NCBI GenBank assembly: GCA_041395865.1
Contig: JAWKZQ010000008.1
Location: forward strand, 1 to 64,000
From: IMCC2047 sp041395865
GTDB taxonomy: Bacteria; Pseudomonadota; Gammaproteobacteria; Pseudomonadales; IMCC2047
Reading direction: 5' to 3'
DNA length: 64,000 nucleotides
A model generated the notes under the pieces. The model was not told where the DNA came from. It was given only the letters and a program-made list of their open reading frames with translations, and did not search any database. The first letter of the stretch is position 1. Each line of letters begins with the position of its first letter. This document shows positions 9,478 to 18,349 of the stretch, in pieces. Made by a program: the position numbers and the translations under genes.

Positions 9478-10317
9478 TCAGGCCAGCAGTGCTAAAGCCG
9501 CCTCCATGTTGGCCGACAAATCCTCTTCCTCATCATCTTCCGCCTGTGACGGATCGAGACCAACCTGTGCAAAGGCAGGGATTTCAGACCAGTCCATTTT
9601 CGTGTAGGGGTGATCCGTTCCGGAATAGTTCTGTAGATTCGCGACCATTACCAGGTCGGTAAAATCCACTTTTTCGCTTTGACGCTTGAAGTTCTGGTAT
9701 TGAGAAGGTACCTGGCTGATTTCGTCAGGGAAGTCCCAGGCTTTAAGAATCATGGTGCCAAAACGGGGGTGCAGTTTTTCAATGACTTCATCCAGGGTAA
9801 TGGCGTCTGCCAGCAGGTGTTCGTTTTCTTCTGCAAACCGTAGAATGGGCAGCACTCCAATCAGGTGTGTCAGGCCTGCTAGGGTCGCTTGTCCCGGTGA
9901 CAGGCGTGTGTAACTTTGCGCGAGCACGTGACAGATGCTGGCCACTTCGGTGCTACGCGTCCATACATCACGCATACGCTCATCGATCATATCCGTCGTG
10001 GCCTGGAACATTTGCGCCATTGCCAGGCCTACGGCTAGATCTGCCGAGTAGCTCATGCCCAGGCGATTGATCGCCATTTGCAGGTTTTCTACCGGTTGCG
10101 GTGCGCGTAAGAGGGGGCTGTTGCAAACCTTGATAATACGCGCCGAGATGGCCGCGTCGTTGCTGATAACCCGCGCCAGGTCGGAAACCGATGCGTTTTC
10201 ATCCTGCGCAACTTCCCTTACACGCAGTGACACCTCGGGCAGCGTGGGCAGTACCAGCTTATCCGTTGCAATGGCGGTGACGATATCGTTTTCAATGGTT
10301 TCGATCAGGTTGCTCAT
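9478..10317 (-). CDS. HDOD domain protein
   Basis: This 279-residue protein has an HDOD domain covering most of residues 15-220. Recognisable parts are LPTLPEVSLRVREVAQDENASVSDLARVISNDAAISARIIKVCN and the second helix bundle SICHVLAQSYTRLSPGQATLAGLTHLIGVL (each quoted in short form: LPTLPEV, ISNDAAIS, AGLTHLIG). The C-terminus is acidic (EDDEEEDLS). HDOD proteins are linked to signal transduction and cell-cycle or motility control but have no single assigned reaction. It stands alone, with no GGDEF or response-regulator partner in the visible neighbourhood. Confidence 0.85.
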   Translation of the reverse strand: MSNLIETIENDIVTAIATDKLVLPTLPEVSLRVREVAQDENASVSDLARVISNDAAISARIIKVCNSPLLRAPQPVENLQMAINRLGMSYSADLAVGLAMAQMFQATTDMIDERMRDVWTRSTEVASICHVLAQSYTRLSPGQATLAGLTHLIGVLPILRFAEENEHLLADAITLDEVIEKLHPRFGTMILKAWDFPDEISQVPSQYQNFKRQSEKVDFTDLVMVANLQNYSGTDHPYTKMDWSEIPAFAQVGLDPSQAEDDEEEDLSANMEAALALLA

Positions 10318-10425
10318 AATACAGACTGCTTAGTTCCTTATTGTTGAAAACAAGTATAGGAGGCTTTCCCAAAAAGGTGAGCTAAACAGTCGATTATTTG
10401 CAGTTTTTTCCGGACTGCCGCTGCC

Positions 10426-11478
10426 TTATTCCAGGTTGTAGGGCAGTGGGAGCTCTGTAGCCTGATAGTGCGAATCGCCGCTGCACAAGGTTAGGGCTTG
10501 CTCGGTGTCCTGGTCGGCACTGACCACCAGCAAAGCCTGCTGGCAATTGTTCTCGTTTTCGCTTGGCGCTGAGCAGATAACCGTTGCTAGGGTTTTATCG
10601 CTATCCGGCTGATGTAACTCTGTGCCGGTGGCGAGTAAAGGGCCACCGGATAAGCTAAAGCGTTTCATCAGGCGCTTGGACTTTCCACGGTAATGGGTGC
10701 GTGCCACGATTTCCTGGCCCGTATAACAGCCCTTGTCAAAGCTGATGGCGTCCACAAGCTGGAAGTTCAGCATGTGAGGATTGAAGTCGCTTTCGGTAAC
10801 GAGGCTGACTTCGCCAATTCCTGCTTCGACCTCCTGCTGTAACCAGCGATAATTGGAAGCCCGCTCGGCCTGTTCGGATAGGGCTTCCCAGGCAGTGGCG
10901 ATGTCGGTACTTTTTACCCAGCATTCATAGCGAGATGTGTTGCCGGGCACGCGAATGATGATGGCTGCCTCGCTGCGAGTAACCTGGGCGGTTTCTTCTG
11001 GCGAGAGTGTGACGCCAAATACCTGGCTGACGAGTTGTTCGCACCCGTCGCCCCAGACGCCAACGCCTAACCAGGAGTCAGAGGCGTTGCCCAGATCTGT
11101 TTTAAAGAAAACGCTGTATTTATGTAGTGCTTCTTGCGTGTGGTCCACTAGGTCATGACGCATTCTCAGCAGGTAGCCGCTTTGCTCCGGAGCCTGGAAA
11201 ACGCGGAAACTGGTCAACATACGGCCCTGAGGGGTGCAGACGGCTCCCAGGATCGAATTGTCTGGCGTGATCCTGTGAATGTCGCAGGTGATTTGCCCTT
11301 GCAGGAATTTAGCGCTATCCGGCCCGATCACGCTAAAGATTCCCTGGTAGAGCAAGGGGGTTATTTGCGTTTTTCCAGATTGACGGGGTGAATCAAAGGA
11401 CTCCACCACCAGCTTGTCCTGATCGGAAAATTTCGCCTGTTGGGATTGAAGGTAGGCTTGCCATTCGACTTTATTCAT
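10426..11478 (-). CDS. ygfZ: Folate-binding protein YgfZ
   Basis: YgfZ resembles the aminomethyltransferase GcvT, binds tetrahydrofolate and supports iron-sulfur enzymes such as MiaB. The family signature KGCYTGQE lies at residues 249-256 and is followed by IVARTHYRGKSKR. The N-terminal folate-binding region includes QGQITCDI and PQGRMLTSF. Length is 350 residues, near the family norm. It is divergent from sdhE, with a 106-base shared upstream region. The two genes are neighbours in many gammaproteobacteria, and both serve assembly of redox enzymes. Confidence 0.94.
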   Translation of the reverse strand: MNKVEWQAYLQSQQAKFSDQDKLVVESFDSPRQSGKTQITPLLYQGIFSVIGPDSAKFLQGQITCDIHRITPDNSILGAVCTPQGRMLTSFRVFQAPEQSGYLLRMRHDLVDHTQEALHKYSVFFKTDLGNASDSWLGVGVWGDGCEQLVSQVFGVTLSPEETAQVTRSEAAIIIRVPGNTSRYECWVKSTDIATAWEALSEQAERASNYRWLQQEVEAGIGEVSLVTESDFNPHMLNFQLVDAISFDKGCYTGQEIVARTHYRGKSKRLMKRFSLSGGPLLATGTELHQPDSDKTLATVICSAPSENENNCQQALLVVSADQDTEQALTLCSGDSHYQATELPLPYNLE

Positions 11479-11584
11479 AAATAACCCGGGTTATCCCTGT
11501 TTTAGAGGGGTGAGAAACTGTGACTTGTAAGAACATCTATATATAATTGCTTTCCTGTTTTTCAAGCATCAAGAGATTAAAACT

Positions 11585-11848
11585 GTGGATGAAAATAAGC
11601 TCAAACGTTTGCATTGGCATAGCCGCCGCGGGATGCTGGAGCTGGATTTGGTATTGATGCCATTTCTTGAGAAATATTATGCGGACGTGAGCGAAGAAGA
11701 TCAGGCACTTTACGAAGAATTGCTGGAGTGCGAGGATCAGGATCTGTTTAAATGGTTTCTTGGCAAGGAACAGCCGGAAGACGAAAGGCTTCGTCACATA
11801 GTAAATGTCATCATCAACTGCGTCAGAGCTCCTAAGGGTAGTAGTTAA
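11585..11848 (+). CDS. sdhE: FAD assembly factor SdhE
   Basis: SdhE helps attach FAD covalently to succinate dehydrogenase and fumarate reductase. The 87-residue protein carries the essential RGMLE motif at residues 15-19, then LDLVLMPFLEKYY and DLFKWFLG as in E. coli YgfY. Translation starts at GTG 11585. ygfX overlaps its end by 44 bases, which suggests coupled translation. Confidence 0.95.
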   Translation: MDENKLKRLHWHSRRGMLELDLVLMPFLEKYYADVSEEDQALYEELLECEDQDLFKWFLGKEQPEDERLRHIVNVIINCVRAPKGSS

Positions 11849-12245
11849 TCCCTCCAGGCTAGCCTTTATCTATCTGTTGCTTGCGCACAGCCTGGCTTTC
11901 TGGGCTGTGCTGCAGTCGGGTTTTTACCTGATGCTGCCGGTTATCCCCTTAAGTCTTTTTTATTATGAATGCTGGCGCCGCCGTTATGTCTTTAGCCTGC
12001 TGTTTCGTGGCGCAGCGTGTTCAATTGAGCAGAAGGGGTACGCCATTGACTACAATCTGGGAAGACGGCACTTTGTTTGCGGCCTTCTGGTGATTGTGCA
12101 GTTACAAACCAAAGCATGCCGCCCTTGTCGTTACCTGGTTCTGTTTCGTGATGCTGTGGAGCCAGACACCTTTAGGCGCCTGCGAGTATATTTGTGTTTT
12201 CGGCCTTCCCTGCCGAAGCATGGAAGTTCGCTGGGGTTAAAATAG
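11805..12245 (+). CDS. ygfX: YgfX-like inner-membrane protein
   Basis: The 146-residue protein has two adjacent hydrophobic helices at about 19-35 and 38-53, then a soluble C-terminal part. This is the architecture of YgfX (CptA), the partner gene of sdhE. In E. coli, YgfX was reported as a membrane toxin acting on cell division proteins; whether that holds here is unknown. The start at ATG 11805 lies inside sdhE. The last 74 bases overlap the end of nadB on the other strand. The assignment rests more on topology and position than on strong residue motifs. Confidence 0.78.
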   Translation: MSSSTASELLRVVVNPSRLAFIYLLLAHSLAFWAVLQSGFYLMLPVIPLSLFYYECWRRRYVFSLLFRGAACSIEQKGYAIDYNLGRRHFVCGLLVIVQLQTKACRPCRYLVLFRDAVEPDTFRRLRVYLCFRPSLPKHGSSLGLK

Positions 12246-13821
12246 TGTCCTCGGCCTGGCTGGCAAGGCTGGGGTAGTCCAGCGTGTAGTGAAGACCGCG
12301 GCTTTCCTTGCGAGCCATTGCTGAGTGAATGGTCAGGTCTGCAACGCAAATCAGGTTTCGCAGTTCCAGCAGGTCATTGCTGACTTTGTAATTGCTGTAG
12401 TATTCGGCAATCTCCCTTTTTAAAAGGGAAATACGGTGCTCCGCCCGCTGCAGGCGCTTATCGGTGCGGACAATGCCGACATAGTCCCACATGAAACGGC
12501 GCAACTCATCCCAGTTGTGGGAGATGATAACGTCTTCATCAGAGTCGGTTACCTGGCTTTCATCCCAGTCTGGCGCCTGTTCGGGCGCGGGGGTCGAGCC
12601 AATGTTATCGAGGATATCCTTGGCGGCGGCATCGGCGAAGACCAGGCATTCCAGTAGCGAATTGCTGGCTAACCTGTTGGCGCCATGGAAGCCGGTAAAC
12701 GCGGTTTCGCCGATGGCATAGAGCTGTTTCACGTCGGTGCGGCCATGCAGGTCCGTCACTACCCCGCCACAGGTATAGTGAGCGGCCGGTACAACCGGAA
12801 TGGGCTCACGCGTGATATCAATGCCGAATTTCAGGCAGCGTTCGTAGATTGTCGGGAAATGCTCGAGAATGAAATCCTTGGATTTGTGGCTGATATCCAG
12901 GTACAGGCAGTCGCACCCCAGACGCTTCATTTCATGGTCAATGGCGCGGGCCACGATATCGCGCGGTGCCAGTTCGCCGCGCTTGTCAAACCGATTCATG
13001 AAGCGCTCGCCATTGGGTAGTTTTAAAACGGCGCCTTCACCCCGTAATGCTTCGGTTATCAGAAAAGATTTGGCTTGCGGGTGATAGAGGCAAGTGGGGT
13101 GGAACTGGTTGAATTCCATATTGGCAGCCCGGCAGCCTGCCCGCCAGGCCATCGCGATGCCATCGCCGGTGGCTCCGTCAGGGTTGCTGGTATAGAGATA
13201 GCTTTTACTGGCGCCACCTGAAGCCAGCACAACAAAACGCGCTTTAAAAAGCTCTACGGCATCGCTATCGCGGTTTAGTATGTAAGCGCCAAAGCAGCCT
13301 TCGCCGGGTAATCCAAGCTTTTCGCGGGTCACAAGATCAATGGCGACACGCTTTTCGTACAGATCAATGCTGGGGTGTTCCTGTACCCGTTTAATCAGCG
13401 TTTGGGAAATGGCGCGTCCGGTGGCGTCTGCTGCATGGATGATACGGCGATGGCTGTGACCGCCTTCCTTAGTGAGGTGATAACTGCCTTTTGTGGGGTT
13501 GTCGGGGTTTTCGGTAAAGGGAACACCCTGTTCGATTAACCAGTCGATGCAGCTTTTGCTTTGGCTGACCGTGAAGCGAACAACATCCTCGTTACACAAT
13601 CCGGCGCCCGCTACCAGGGTGTCGCTGACATGGGACTCAACGGTATCGGTGCTATCAAGCACGCCGGCTACGCCGCCCTGAGCGTAGAAGGTAGAGCCTC
13701 CAGAGGCGACATCTTTGCAGAGCAATGCTACCCGGAGGGAGTTTGCCAGCTTCAGAGCCAGTGTCAGTCCGGCTGCACCGCTGCCAATAATCAGGACATC
13801 ATGTTCGAATTGTTGTGACAT
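12172..13821 (-). CDS. nadB: L-aspartate oxidase
   Basis: NadB oxidises L-aspartate to iminoaspartate, the first step of NAD synthesis. The FAD-binding loop is IIGSGAAGLTLAL at about residues 10-22. Conserved active-site segments include GGVAGVLD, EGGHSHRRI, EFNQFHPT, and the C-terminal FAD motif NRLASNSLLECLVF. The protein has 549 residues, slightly longer than usual, and ends within the antisense of ygfX. It starts at ATG 13821, 350 bases from the divergent rpoE. The nadB / rpoE pairing is also common in Pseudomonas and enterics. Confidence 0.97.
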   Translation of the reverse strand: MSQQFEHDVLIIGSGAAGLTLALKLANSLRVALLCKDVASGGSTFYAQGGVAGVLDSTDTVESHVSDTLVAGAGLCNEDVVRFTVSQSKSCIDWLIEQGVPFTENPDNPTKGSYHLTKEGGHSHRRIIHAADATGRAISQTLIKRVQEHPSIDLYEKRVAIDLVTREKLGLPGEGCFGAYILNRDSDAVELFKARFVVLASGGASKSYLYTSNPDGATGDGIAMAWRAGCRAANMEFNQFHPTCLYHPQAKSFLITEALRGEGAVLKLPNGERFMNRFDKRGELAPRDIVARAIDHEMKRLGCDCLYLDISHKSKDFILEHFPTIYERCLKFGIDITREPIPVVPAAHYTCGGVVTDLHGRTDVKQLYAIGETAFTGFHGANRLASNSLLECLVFADAAAKDILDNIGSTPAPEQAPDWDESQVTDSDEDVIISHNWDELRRFMWDYVGIVRTDKRLQRAEHRISLLKREIAEYYSNYKVSNDLLELRNLICVADLTIHSAMARKESRGLHYTLDYPSLASQAEDTILTPANFHASAGKAENTNILAGA

Positions 13822-14067
13822 GTGAAACTATATAAACCAAAAGAAAAACGCTTAATACCACAACCGGTAGTGGCTGTCCTCTGATATTTTACAATGTTTA
13901 CAGAATTGGGTGGCCGGTTAAGAATGTTGGCGCTGGCGATGGCAGTATGTTGTGATTACTCTATAATGCTATCGGGTCGGACAGCTCTATTTCAGGTGGA
14001 AATCGACGGGGGCTTAGGGCGAAAACGACCGGCTAAAAAGAAATACAAACAAAAACCCACATTCCTC

Positions 14068-14094
14068 GAACTTCTGGAAACCCACATGGTCTAT
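14068..14094 (+). promoter_or_regulatory. AlgU/RpoE-type promoter upstream of rpoE
   Basis: GAACTT at 14068-14073 and TCTAT at 14090-14094 are separated by 16 bases. This matches the GAACTT-N16-17-TCtgA consensus used by AlgU and RpoE. It lies 78 bases in front of the rpoE start, so the sigma factor probably drives its own operon. The rest of the 13822-14171 gap shows no further gene. Confidence 0.75.
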
Positions 14095-14171
14095 CAGTCA
14101 AAGTTTAGCTCGCCTGTTTTAACGTGTGTAAACTTCGGCGAACGGTTATGGCGTAGCTCGGAGCGGAAGCG

Positions 14172-14747
14172 TTGAAAGAACAGGAGACTGACAAGCAGTT
14201 AGTTGCGCGCGTGCAAAAAGGTGACAAGCGCGCGTTTGATTTGCTGGTGCTTAAGTACCAACACAAAATATTTGGTCTGATCAGCCGTTATATTCATGAC
14301 AGCCATGAGGTGCTTGATGTCGCCCAGGAAGCCTTTATCAAAGCCTATCGTGCTATCGACCGCTTTCGGGGAGACAGTGCCTTTTATACCTGGTTGTACC
14401 GCATCGCCATCAACACGGCCAAAAACCACCTTGTCTCGCGTAGTCGCCGTCCTCCCGATACCGACGTTGAAATCGCTGACGCTGAATATTATGAAAGTGC
14501 GACTAAGCTCAAGGATAATGCCTCACCTGATGAAGAGTTGCATAAAAGTGAATTGGAAGCCGCTGTTTTTAAGGCGATTGAGCAGCTGCCGGAGGATTTA
14601 AAGGCCGCCGTGACGTTACGTGAATTCGATGGAATGAGTTATGAAGAAATTGCCGAGGTGATGCAGTGCCCGGTAGGGACTGTTCGCTCAAGAATTTTCC
14701 GGGCGAGGGAAGCGATTGATAAACATATTAGTCATTTGATTGACTAA
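14172..14747 (+). CDS. rpoE: Extracytoplasmic sigma factor RpoE/AlgU
   Basis: This 191-residue sigma-70 family ECF factor directs the envelope-stress regulon and, in Pseudomonas, alginate synthesis. Region 2 spans about 25-95, with FDLLVLKYQHKIFGL, DVAQEAFIKAYRAIDRFRG and FYTWLYRIAINTAKN. Region 4 spans about 130-185, with LREFDGMSYEEIAEVMQCP and VGTVRSRIFRARE. Translation starts at TTG 14172 with GGAG nine bases upstream. It heads the rpoE-mucA-mucB-rseC operon and is held inactive by MucA. Confidence 0.97.
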   Translation: MKEQETDKQLVARVQKGDKRAFDLLVLKYQHKIFGLISRYIHDSHEVLDVAQEAFIKAYRAIDRFRGDSAFYTWLYRIAINTAKNHLVSRSRRPPDTDVEIADAEYYESATKLKDNASPDEELHKSELEAAVFKAIEQLPEDLKAAVTLREFDGMSYEEIAEVMQCPVGTVRSRIFRAREAIDKHISHLID

Positions 14748-14793
14748 CCTATAGAGAGTCTACAGATGCTACAGAAGCAAGAGGTGAAAACGG

Positions 14794-15366
14794 ATGAGCG
14801 ATAGTTTGCGTGAATCGATTTCAGCGTTAGTGGATGATGAAGCGCAGGAACTTGAGCTTCGCCGTGTGCTGTCCAGCATGGAAACCGATGATGAGTTGCG
14901 TAAAACCTGGAAACGTTACCAGGTTGCCAGTTTTGCTATGAAACGCCAAATGGATGGTCGCTTTGACCTGGATATCAGTGGCCGTGTTGCCGAGGCAATT
15001 GATAAGGAGCCTGCTATTAAGGTCTCCAAACCGCGTTTCGGTTTCTTCAAACCGGTTCTAAGTATGGCGGTTGCTGCTTCGGCAGCATTTTTGGTTATTT
15101 TTGCTGTGCAGTTTGGTACACCCGATGAAACCGGGCAGCAGCTGGCGGCTGGCGAGCAGCCCTTGACAACAAGCCTGTTGGCCGGAAGCGAACCGCTGAT
15201 TGGAGCGGAGAACCTTGTTACCGTTAGTACTGAAGCCCGAACGCCCGTCGAAAAAAGATTACAGACGCTGATTGAATCCCATACCCAGCAGGCCAGTATG
15301 TCTGAAAATCGTGGTGTGATGCCCTATACCCAGCTGGTTGAAAGCCAGGAAGGTCAAAGGTACTAA
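14794..15366 (+). CDS. mucA: Anti-sigma factor MucA/RseA
   Basis: The 190-residue protein binds the sigma factor at the inner membrane. The cytoplasmic N-terminal domain (1-75) has LRESISALVDDEAQELELRR and KTWKRYQVASFAMK. One membrane helix is at about 86-105 (VLSMAVAASAAFLVIFAVQF). The remainder is periplasmic, where DegS/AlgW-type proteases would cut it to release the sigma factor. No frame damage is seen, so the mucA-type mucoid mutation is absent here. Confidence 0.93.
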   Translation: MSDSLRESISALVDDEAQELELRRVLSSMETDDELRKTWKRYQVASFAMKRQMDGRFDLDISGRVAEAIDKEPAIKVSKPRFGFFKPVLSMAVAASAAFLVIFAVQFGTPDETGQQLAAGEQPLTTSLLAGSEPLIGAENLVTVSTEARTPVEKRLQTLIESHTQQASMSENRGVMPYTQLVESQEGQRY

Positions 15367-15369
15367 GAC

Positions 15370-16386
15370 GTGCTGTTGCGTTTGTTTTCTGTGCCACGGC
15401 TGATACTTTTTAGCGCTTTCCTGTTGCTGGGCCTCTCTACGTTGCAAGTGCAGGCCAGCGAGGCCTCACTGAAACGTATGTCCGAAGCCTTTGCTACGCA
15501 AAGTTATGACGGTGTCTTTGTGTATGTGCATGGCAGCAGCATGGATACCCTGCGGATTATTCACAGTGTTGTGGATGGCGAGGAAAGGGAGCGTATTGTT
15601 CGCCTGGATGGTCCCCAGCAGGAAATTATCCGCCATGGCAGCCAGGTGACGTGTGTGCATGGCAGTGACTGGAATGGGAATATCAACCATAAAATCCCCC
15701 TGGGGCCTTTTGCGCGTGCCTTTGTCCGTGACATGAGCGAACTGGGGGATAGCTATGAACTGGTTGAAAAAGGCACGGGGCGTGTGGCCGGGCGTAGCGC
15801 GGATGTGCTGCTGATACAACCGCGTGATGAATATCGTTATGGATACCGGATTTGGCTTGATCAGGAAACCGGGTTGTTGCTCAAATCGATTCTGGTTCAC
15901 CGCGGTAAAGTGCTTGAACGATTTCAGTTTACCCAGTTGAAATTGACGGATGCCATTGATGACGCATTGCTTGAGGTGGGAATTGCAGGTGAAACGATGG
16001 TGCATTACCCGCTGCTTAGTTATGAAGAAACCCCTATTGCTGCAAAACCCTTGAACTGGAATCTTAACTGGCTGCCCGAAGGGTTTGCAATGCGTATGCA
16101 GGGTGCCCATCGTAAGGATGGTGGTGAAAGTGGTACTGAAACCTTGACTTACACGGATGGAATGGCCGCCTTTTCTGTTTTTATTGAAAAAATTACGGAT
16201 CAGCAATATGAAGAAATTGCTGCCCAGAAAGGTGCGACCGTGGCGGTGACCCGTATTGTCAAATACCCAACCGGAGATCATTTGGTGACTGTGGTTGGTG
16301 AAATTCCTATGAAAACAGCTAAGCGACTTACGCTTTCCGTTGTTCCCGCTGTCACTGCTGCGGCTGAGCCAGTCAGTACAAATTAA
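15370..16386 (+). CDS. mucB: Sigma-E regulatory protein MucB/RseB
   Basis: MucB is a periplasmic protein that shields MucA/RseA from proteolysis and senses lipopolysaccharide and lipoprotein stress. A signal peptide covers about residues 1-29 (FLLLGLSTLQVQA then SEAS). Family features include YDGVFVYVHG near the mature N-terminus, RIVRLDG, and RYGYRIWLDQETGLLLKS in the middle. The C-terminal domain has WLPEGFAM. Translation starts at GTG, three bases after the mucA stop, indicating tight coupling. Length is 338 residues. Confidence 0.94.
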   Translation: MLLRLFSVPRLILFSAFLLLGLSTLQVQASEASLKRMSEAFATQSYDGVFVYVHGSSMDTLRIIHSVVDGEERERIVRLDGPQQEIIRHGSQVTCVHGSDWNGNINHKIPLGPFARAFVRDMSELGDSYELVEKGTGRVAGRSADVLLIQPRDEYRYGYRIWLDQETGLLLKSILVHRGKVLERFQFTQLKLTDAIDDALLEVGIAGETMVHYPLLSYEETPIAAKPLNWNLNWLPEGFAMRMQGAHRKDGGESGTETLTYTDGMAAFSVFIEKITDQQYEEIAAQKGATVAVTRIVKYPTGDHLVTVVGEIPMKTAKRLTLSVVPAVTAAAEPVSTN

Positions 16387-16401
16387 TCAGCTGAGTTTTT
16401 C

Positions 16402-16851
16402 ATGATTGAAGAAAGCGGTCGGGTTGTGGCGGTCGATGGCCATGAAGTGTGGATCGAAACGATCCGAAAAAGCGCCTGTTCAGGTTGCTCCGCGCGTTCC
16501 GGTTGTGGACAGGGTGTGTTGTCGAAGCTGGGCAATAACCCGCGTAGTCACATACGCCTGCATACGGATCTTGGCCTGCAGGTCGGCGATGAAGTGGTTC
16601 TGGGGCTTCCGGAACAGGCGTTTATCCGTTCCTCTTTTCTGGCCTACGGGCTGCCTTTGGTCGTCTTGATAGCAATGGTACTGGTGGCCGACAAGCTACT
16701 GGCGTTGGCAGAGCCTTGGGTCATTTTGTCAGCGATTGTCGGTTTGGGCGTGGGTTTTGCTGTCGTTCGCCTATTGAGCCGGTTAGCTGAACACCGTGCC
16801 GACTTTCAACCGGTCATTGTGAGGGCTATCCCGGCCGTTGATGCTGACTGA
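16402..16851 (+). CDS. rseC: SoxR-reducing / RseC-MucC family protein
   Basis: The 149-residue protein has a cysteine-rich N-terminal segment, SACSGCSARSGCG at about 23-35, and two membrane helices at about 77-95 and 101-122. This is the RseC/MucC layout. E. coli RseC affects sigma-E activity mildly and belongs to a complex that reduces SoxR. The cysteines suggest an iron-sulfur or redox role. It ends the sigma operon; mucD does not follow. Confidence 0.92.
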   Translation: MIEESGRVVAVDGHEVWIETIRKSACSGCSARSGCGQGVLSKLGNNPRSHIRLHTDLGLQVGDEVVLGLPEQAFIRSSFLAYGLPLVVLIAMVLVADKLLALAEPWVILSAIVGLGVGFAVVRLLSRLAEHRADFQPVIVRAIPAVDAD

Positions 16852-16879
16852 CCCGCGTGCGGGCAGCCAGCCGCTCACG

Positions 16880-17347
16880 TTATAGTTGTTTAACCGCTTC
16901 CAGAACTTCCTCAACGTGGCCCTTCACTTTGACTTTGCGCCATTCCTGGCGTAACACGCCCTGCTTGTCGATGAGGAAGGTGCTGCGTTCAATGCCCATG
17001 TGCTTTTTGCCGTACATATTTTTTTCCTTAATGACATCAAACAACTGGCAAAGCGACTCCTCCGGATCGGAAATTAACTCGAAGGGAAAAGCCTGTTTGG
17101 CTTTGAAATTCTCGTGAGAGCGCATTTTGTCGCGGGAAACACCAAAAATAAGGGTGTCTAACGCCTTAAACGCATCATGCAAATCGCGAAAATCTTGGCC
17201 TTCCGTGGTACAGCCTGGCGTGCTGTCCTTGGGGTAAAAGTAAATCACGATATTTTGGCCTTTTAGCCCGGAAAGAGAGAGTTCGAGTTCGCTGGTTGCT
17301 TGAGCAGTAAAGTCCGGTACGGGTTGGTTTAAAGCGACGCTGGACAT
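16880..17347 (-). CDS. bcp: Peroxiredoxin of the Bcp/PrxQ family
   Basis: Bcp is a cytosolic thiol peroxidase that reduces hydrogen peroxide and organic peroxides. The peroxidatic cysteine is C46 in STPGCTTEGQDF. The resolving cysteine that many family members carry five residues later is a glutamine here, leaving C100 (ESLCQLF) as the only other cysteine. It may work as a 1-Cys enzyme, or C100 may resolve it. Other motifs, FYPKDSTPGC, GVSRD and ERSTFLIDKQG, are standard. Length is 155 residues. It is divergent from dapA. Confidence 0.95.
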   Translation of the reverse strand: MSSVALNQPVPDFTAQATSELELSLSGLKGQNIVIYFYPKDSTPGCTTEGQDFRDLHDAFKALDTLIFGVSRDKMRSHENFKAKQAFPFELISDPEESLCQLFDVIKEKNMYGKKHMGIERSTFLIDKQGVLRQEWRKVKVKGHVEEVLEAVKQL

Positions 17348-17452
17348 ATCTTTTTCATCCTCATTTTAAACATAAATAATCTGGGCCCGGCTTGTGATTA
17401 GGCAATGCCGCGATTACTATAGCAGCTTATTTTTTGGCCGGAGTAATAGTAG

Positions 17453-18328
17453 ATGATTGTCGGTAGTATTGTAGCGATTGTTACACCGATGGATAAGAGC
17501 GGAGCCATTGATTGGGCTGCGTTGGAACGCTTGGTGGATTTTCATATCGAGAATGGTACCAATTCCATTGTTGCCGTAGGTACAACCGGTGAATCAGCAA
17601 CCCTGCCAGTCGATGAACACCTTGAAGTCCTTCATCAGGTGATTGCCCGCGCTAACGGCCGAATTCCCATCATTGCCGGCTCCGGTGCGAATTCTACTGC
17701 TGAGGCGCTTGAATTGACCGAAATGGCCAAGTCAGCAAATGCAGACGCCTGCCTGATTGTAACGCCTTATTACAATAAGCCGACCCAGGAAGGGCTCTAC
17801 CAGCACTATAAACTGCTGGCCGATTCTGTCGATATTCCACAAATTCTTTACAACGTTCCTGGCCGTACAGGCTGCGATATGTTGCCGGAAACTATCGAGC
17901 GTTTAGCGTCTCACCCGAATATCGTCGGCCACAAGGAAGCGACGGGCGACCTGGATCGCGCGCGGGACCTGTTTGATCGTTGTGGCGATCAGATAGCTGT
18001 TTATTCAGGCGATGATGCCACGGCTGCCGAATTCATTCTGGCGGGCGGAAAAGGCAATATTTCGGTAACGGCCAATGTGGCTCCCCGCCTGATGTCAGAC
18101 ATGTGTGCTGCGGCATTGCAGGGCGATGCAGAAAAGGCTCGAGCCCTTAATGCAAAGCTGGAGGGGTTGAACCAGCAACTCTTTGTTGAATCCAATCCTA
18201 TCCCCGTCAAATGGGCCTTAAAGGAAATGGGGTTGATTCAGGAAGGTCAGCGCCTGCCGCTGACGCCGCTGGATTCCCAGTACCATGATGTTGTACGCCA
18301 GGCTTTACGTCAGGCTGGTGTCCTTTAA
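17453..18328 (+). CDS. dapA: 4-hydroxy-tetrahydrodipicolinate synthase
   Basis: DapA condenses pyruvate with aspartate semialdehyde, committing carbon to lysine and diaminopimelate. The Schiff-base lysine is K161 in VGHKEATGD. The proton-relay tyrosine is Y133 in LYNVPGRTG, and VGTTGESATL is the substrate loop. Length is 291 residues, as usual. bamC begins 22 bases downstream, the dapA-bamC operon typical of gammaproteobacteria, linking cell-wall precursor supply with outer-membrane assembly. Confidence 0.97.
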   Translation: MIVGSIVAIVTPMDKSGAIDWAALERLVDFHIENGTNSIVAVGTTGESATLPVDEHLEVLHQVIARANGRIPIIAGSGANSTAEALELTEMAKSANADACLIVTPYYNKPTQEGLYQHYKLLADSVDIPQILYNVPGRTGCDMLPETIERLASHPNIVGHKEATGDLDRARDLFDRCGDQIAVYSGDDATAAEFILAGGKGNISVTANVAPRLMSDMCAAALQGDAEKARALNAKLEGLNQQLFVESNPIPVKWALKEMGLIQEGQRLPLTPLDSQYHDVVRQALRQAGVL

Positions 18329-18349
18329 TTACAGTTACTGGAGTCCCGA

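Noticed and set aside
13894..14175. Open frame of 93 codons ending in TTGA over the rpoE start, resembling a coupled leader peptide such as rseD.
   Set aside because: The AlgU-type promoter lies inside it, and after the expected transcript start there is no ATG, GTG or TTG start in that frame. Its composition is not coding-like.
16853..16864. Hairpin CCCGC-GT-GCGGG between rseC and bcp.
   Set aside because: The stem is only five pairs with a two-base loop and no T-run, so it is not a credible terminator.
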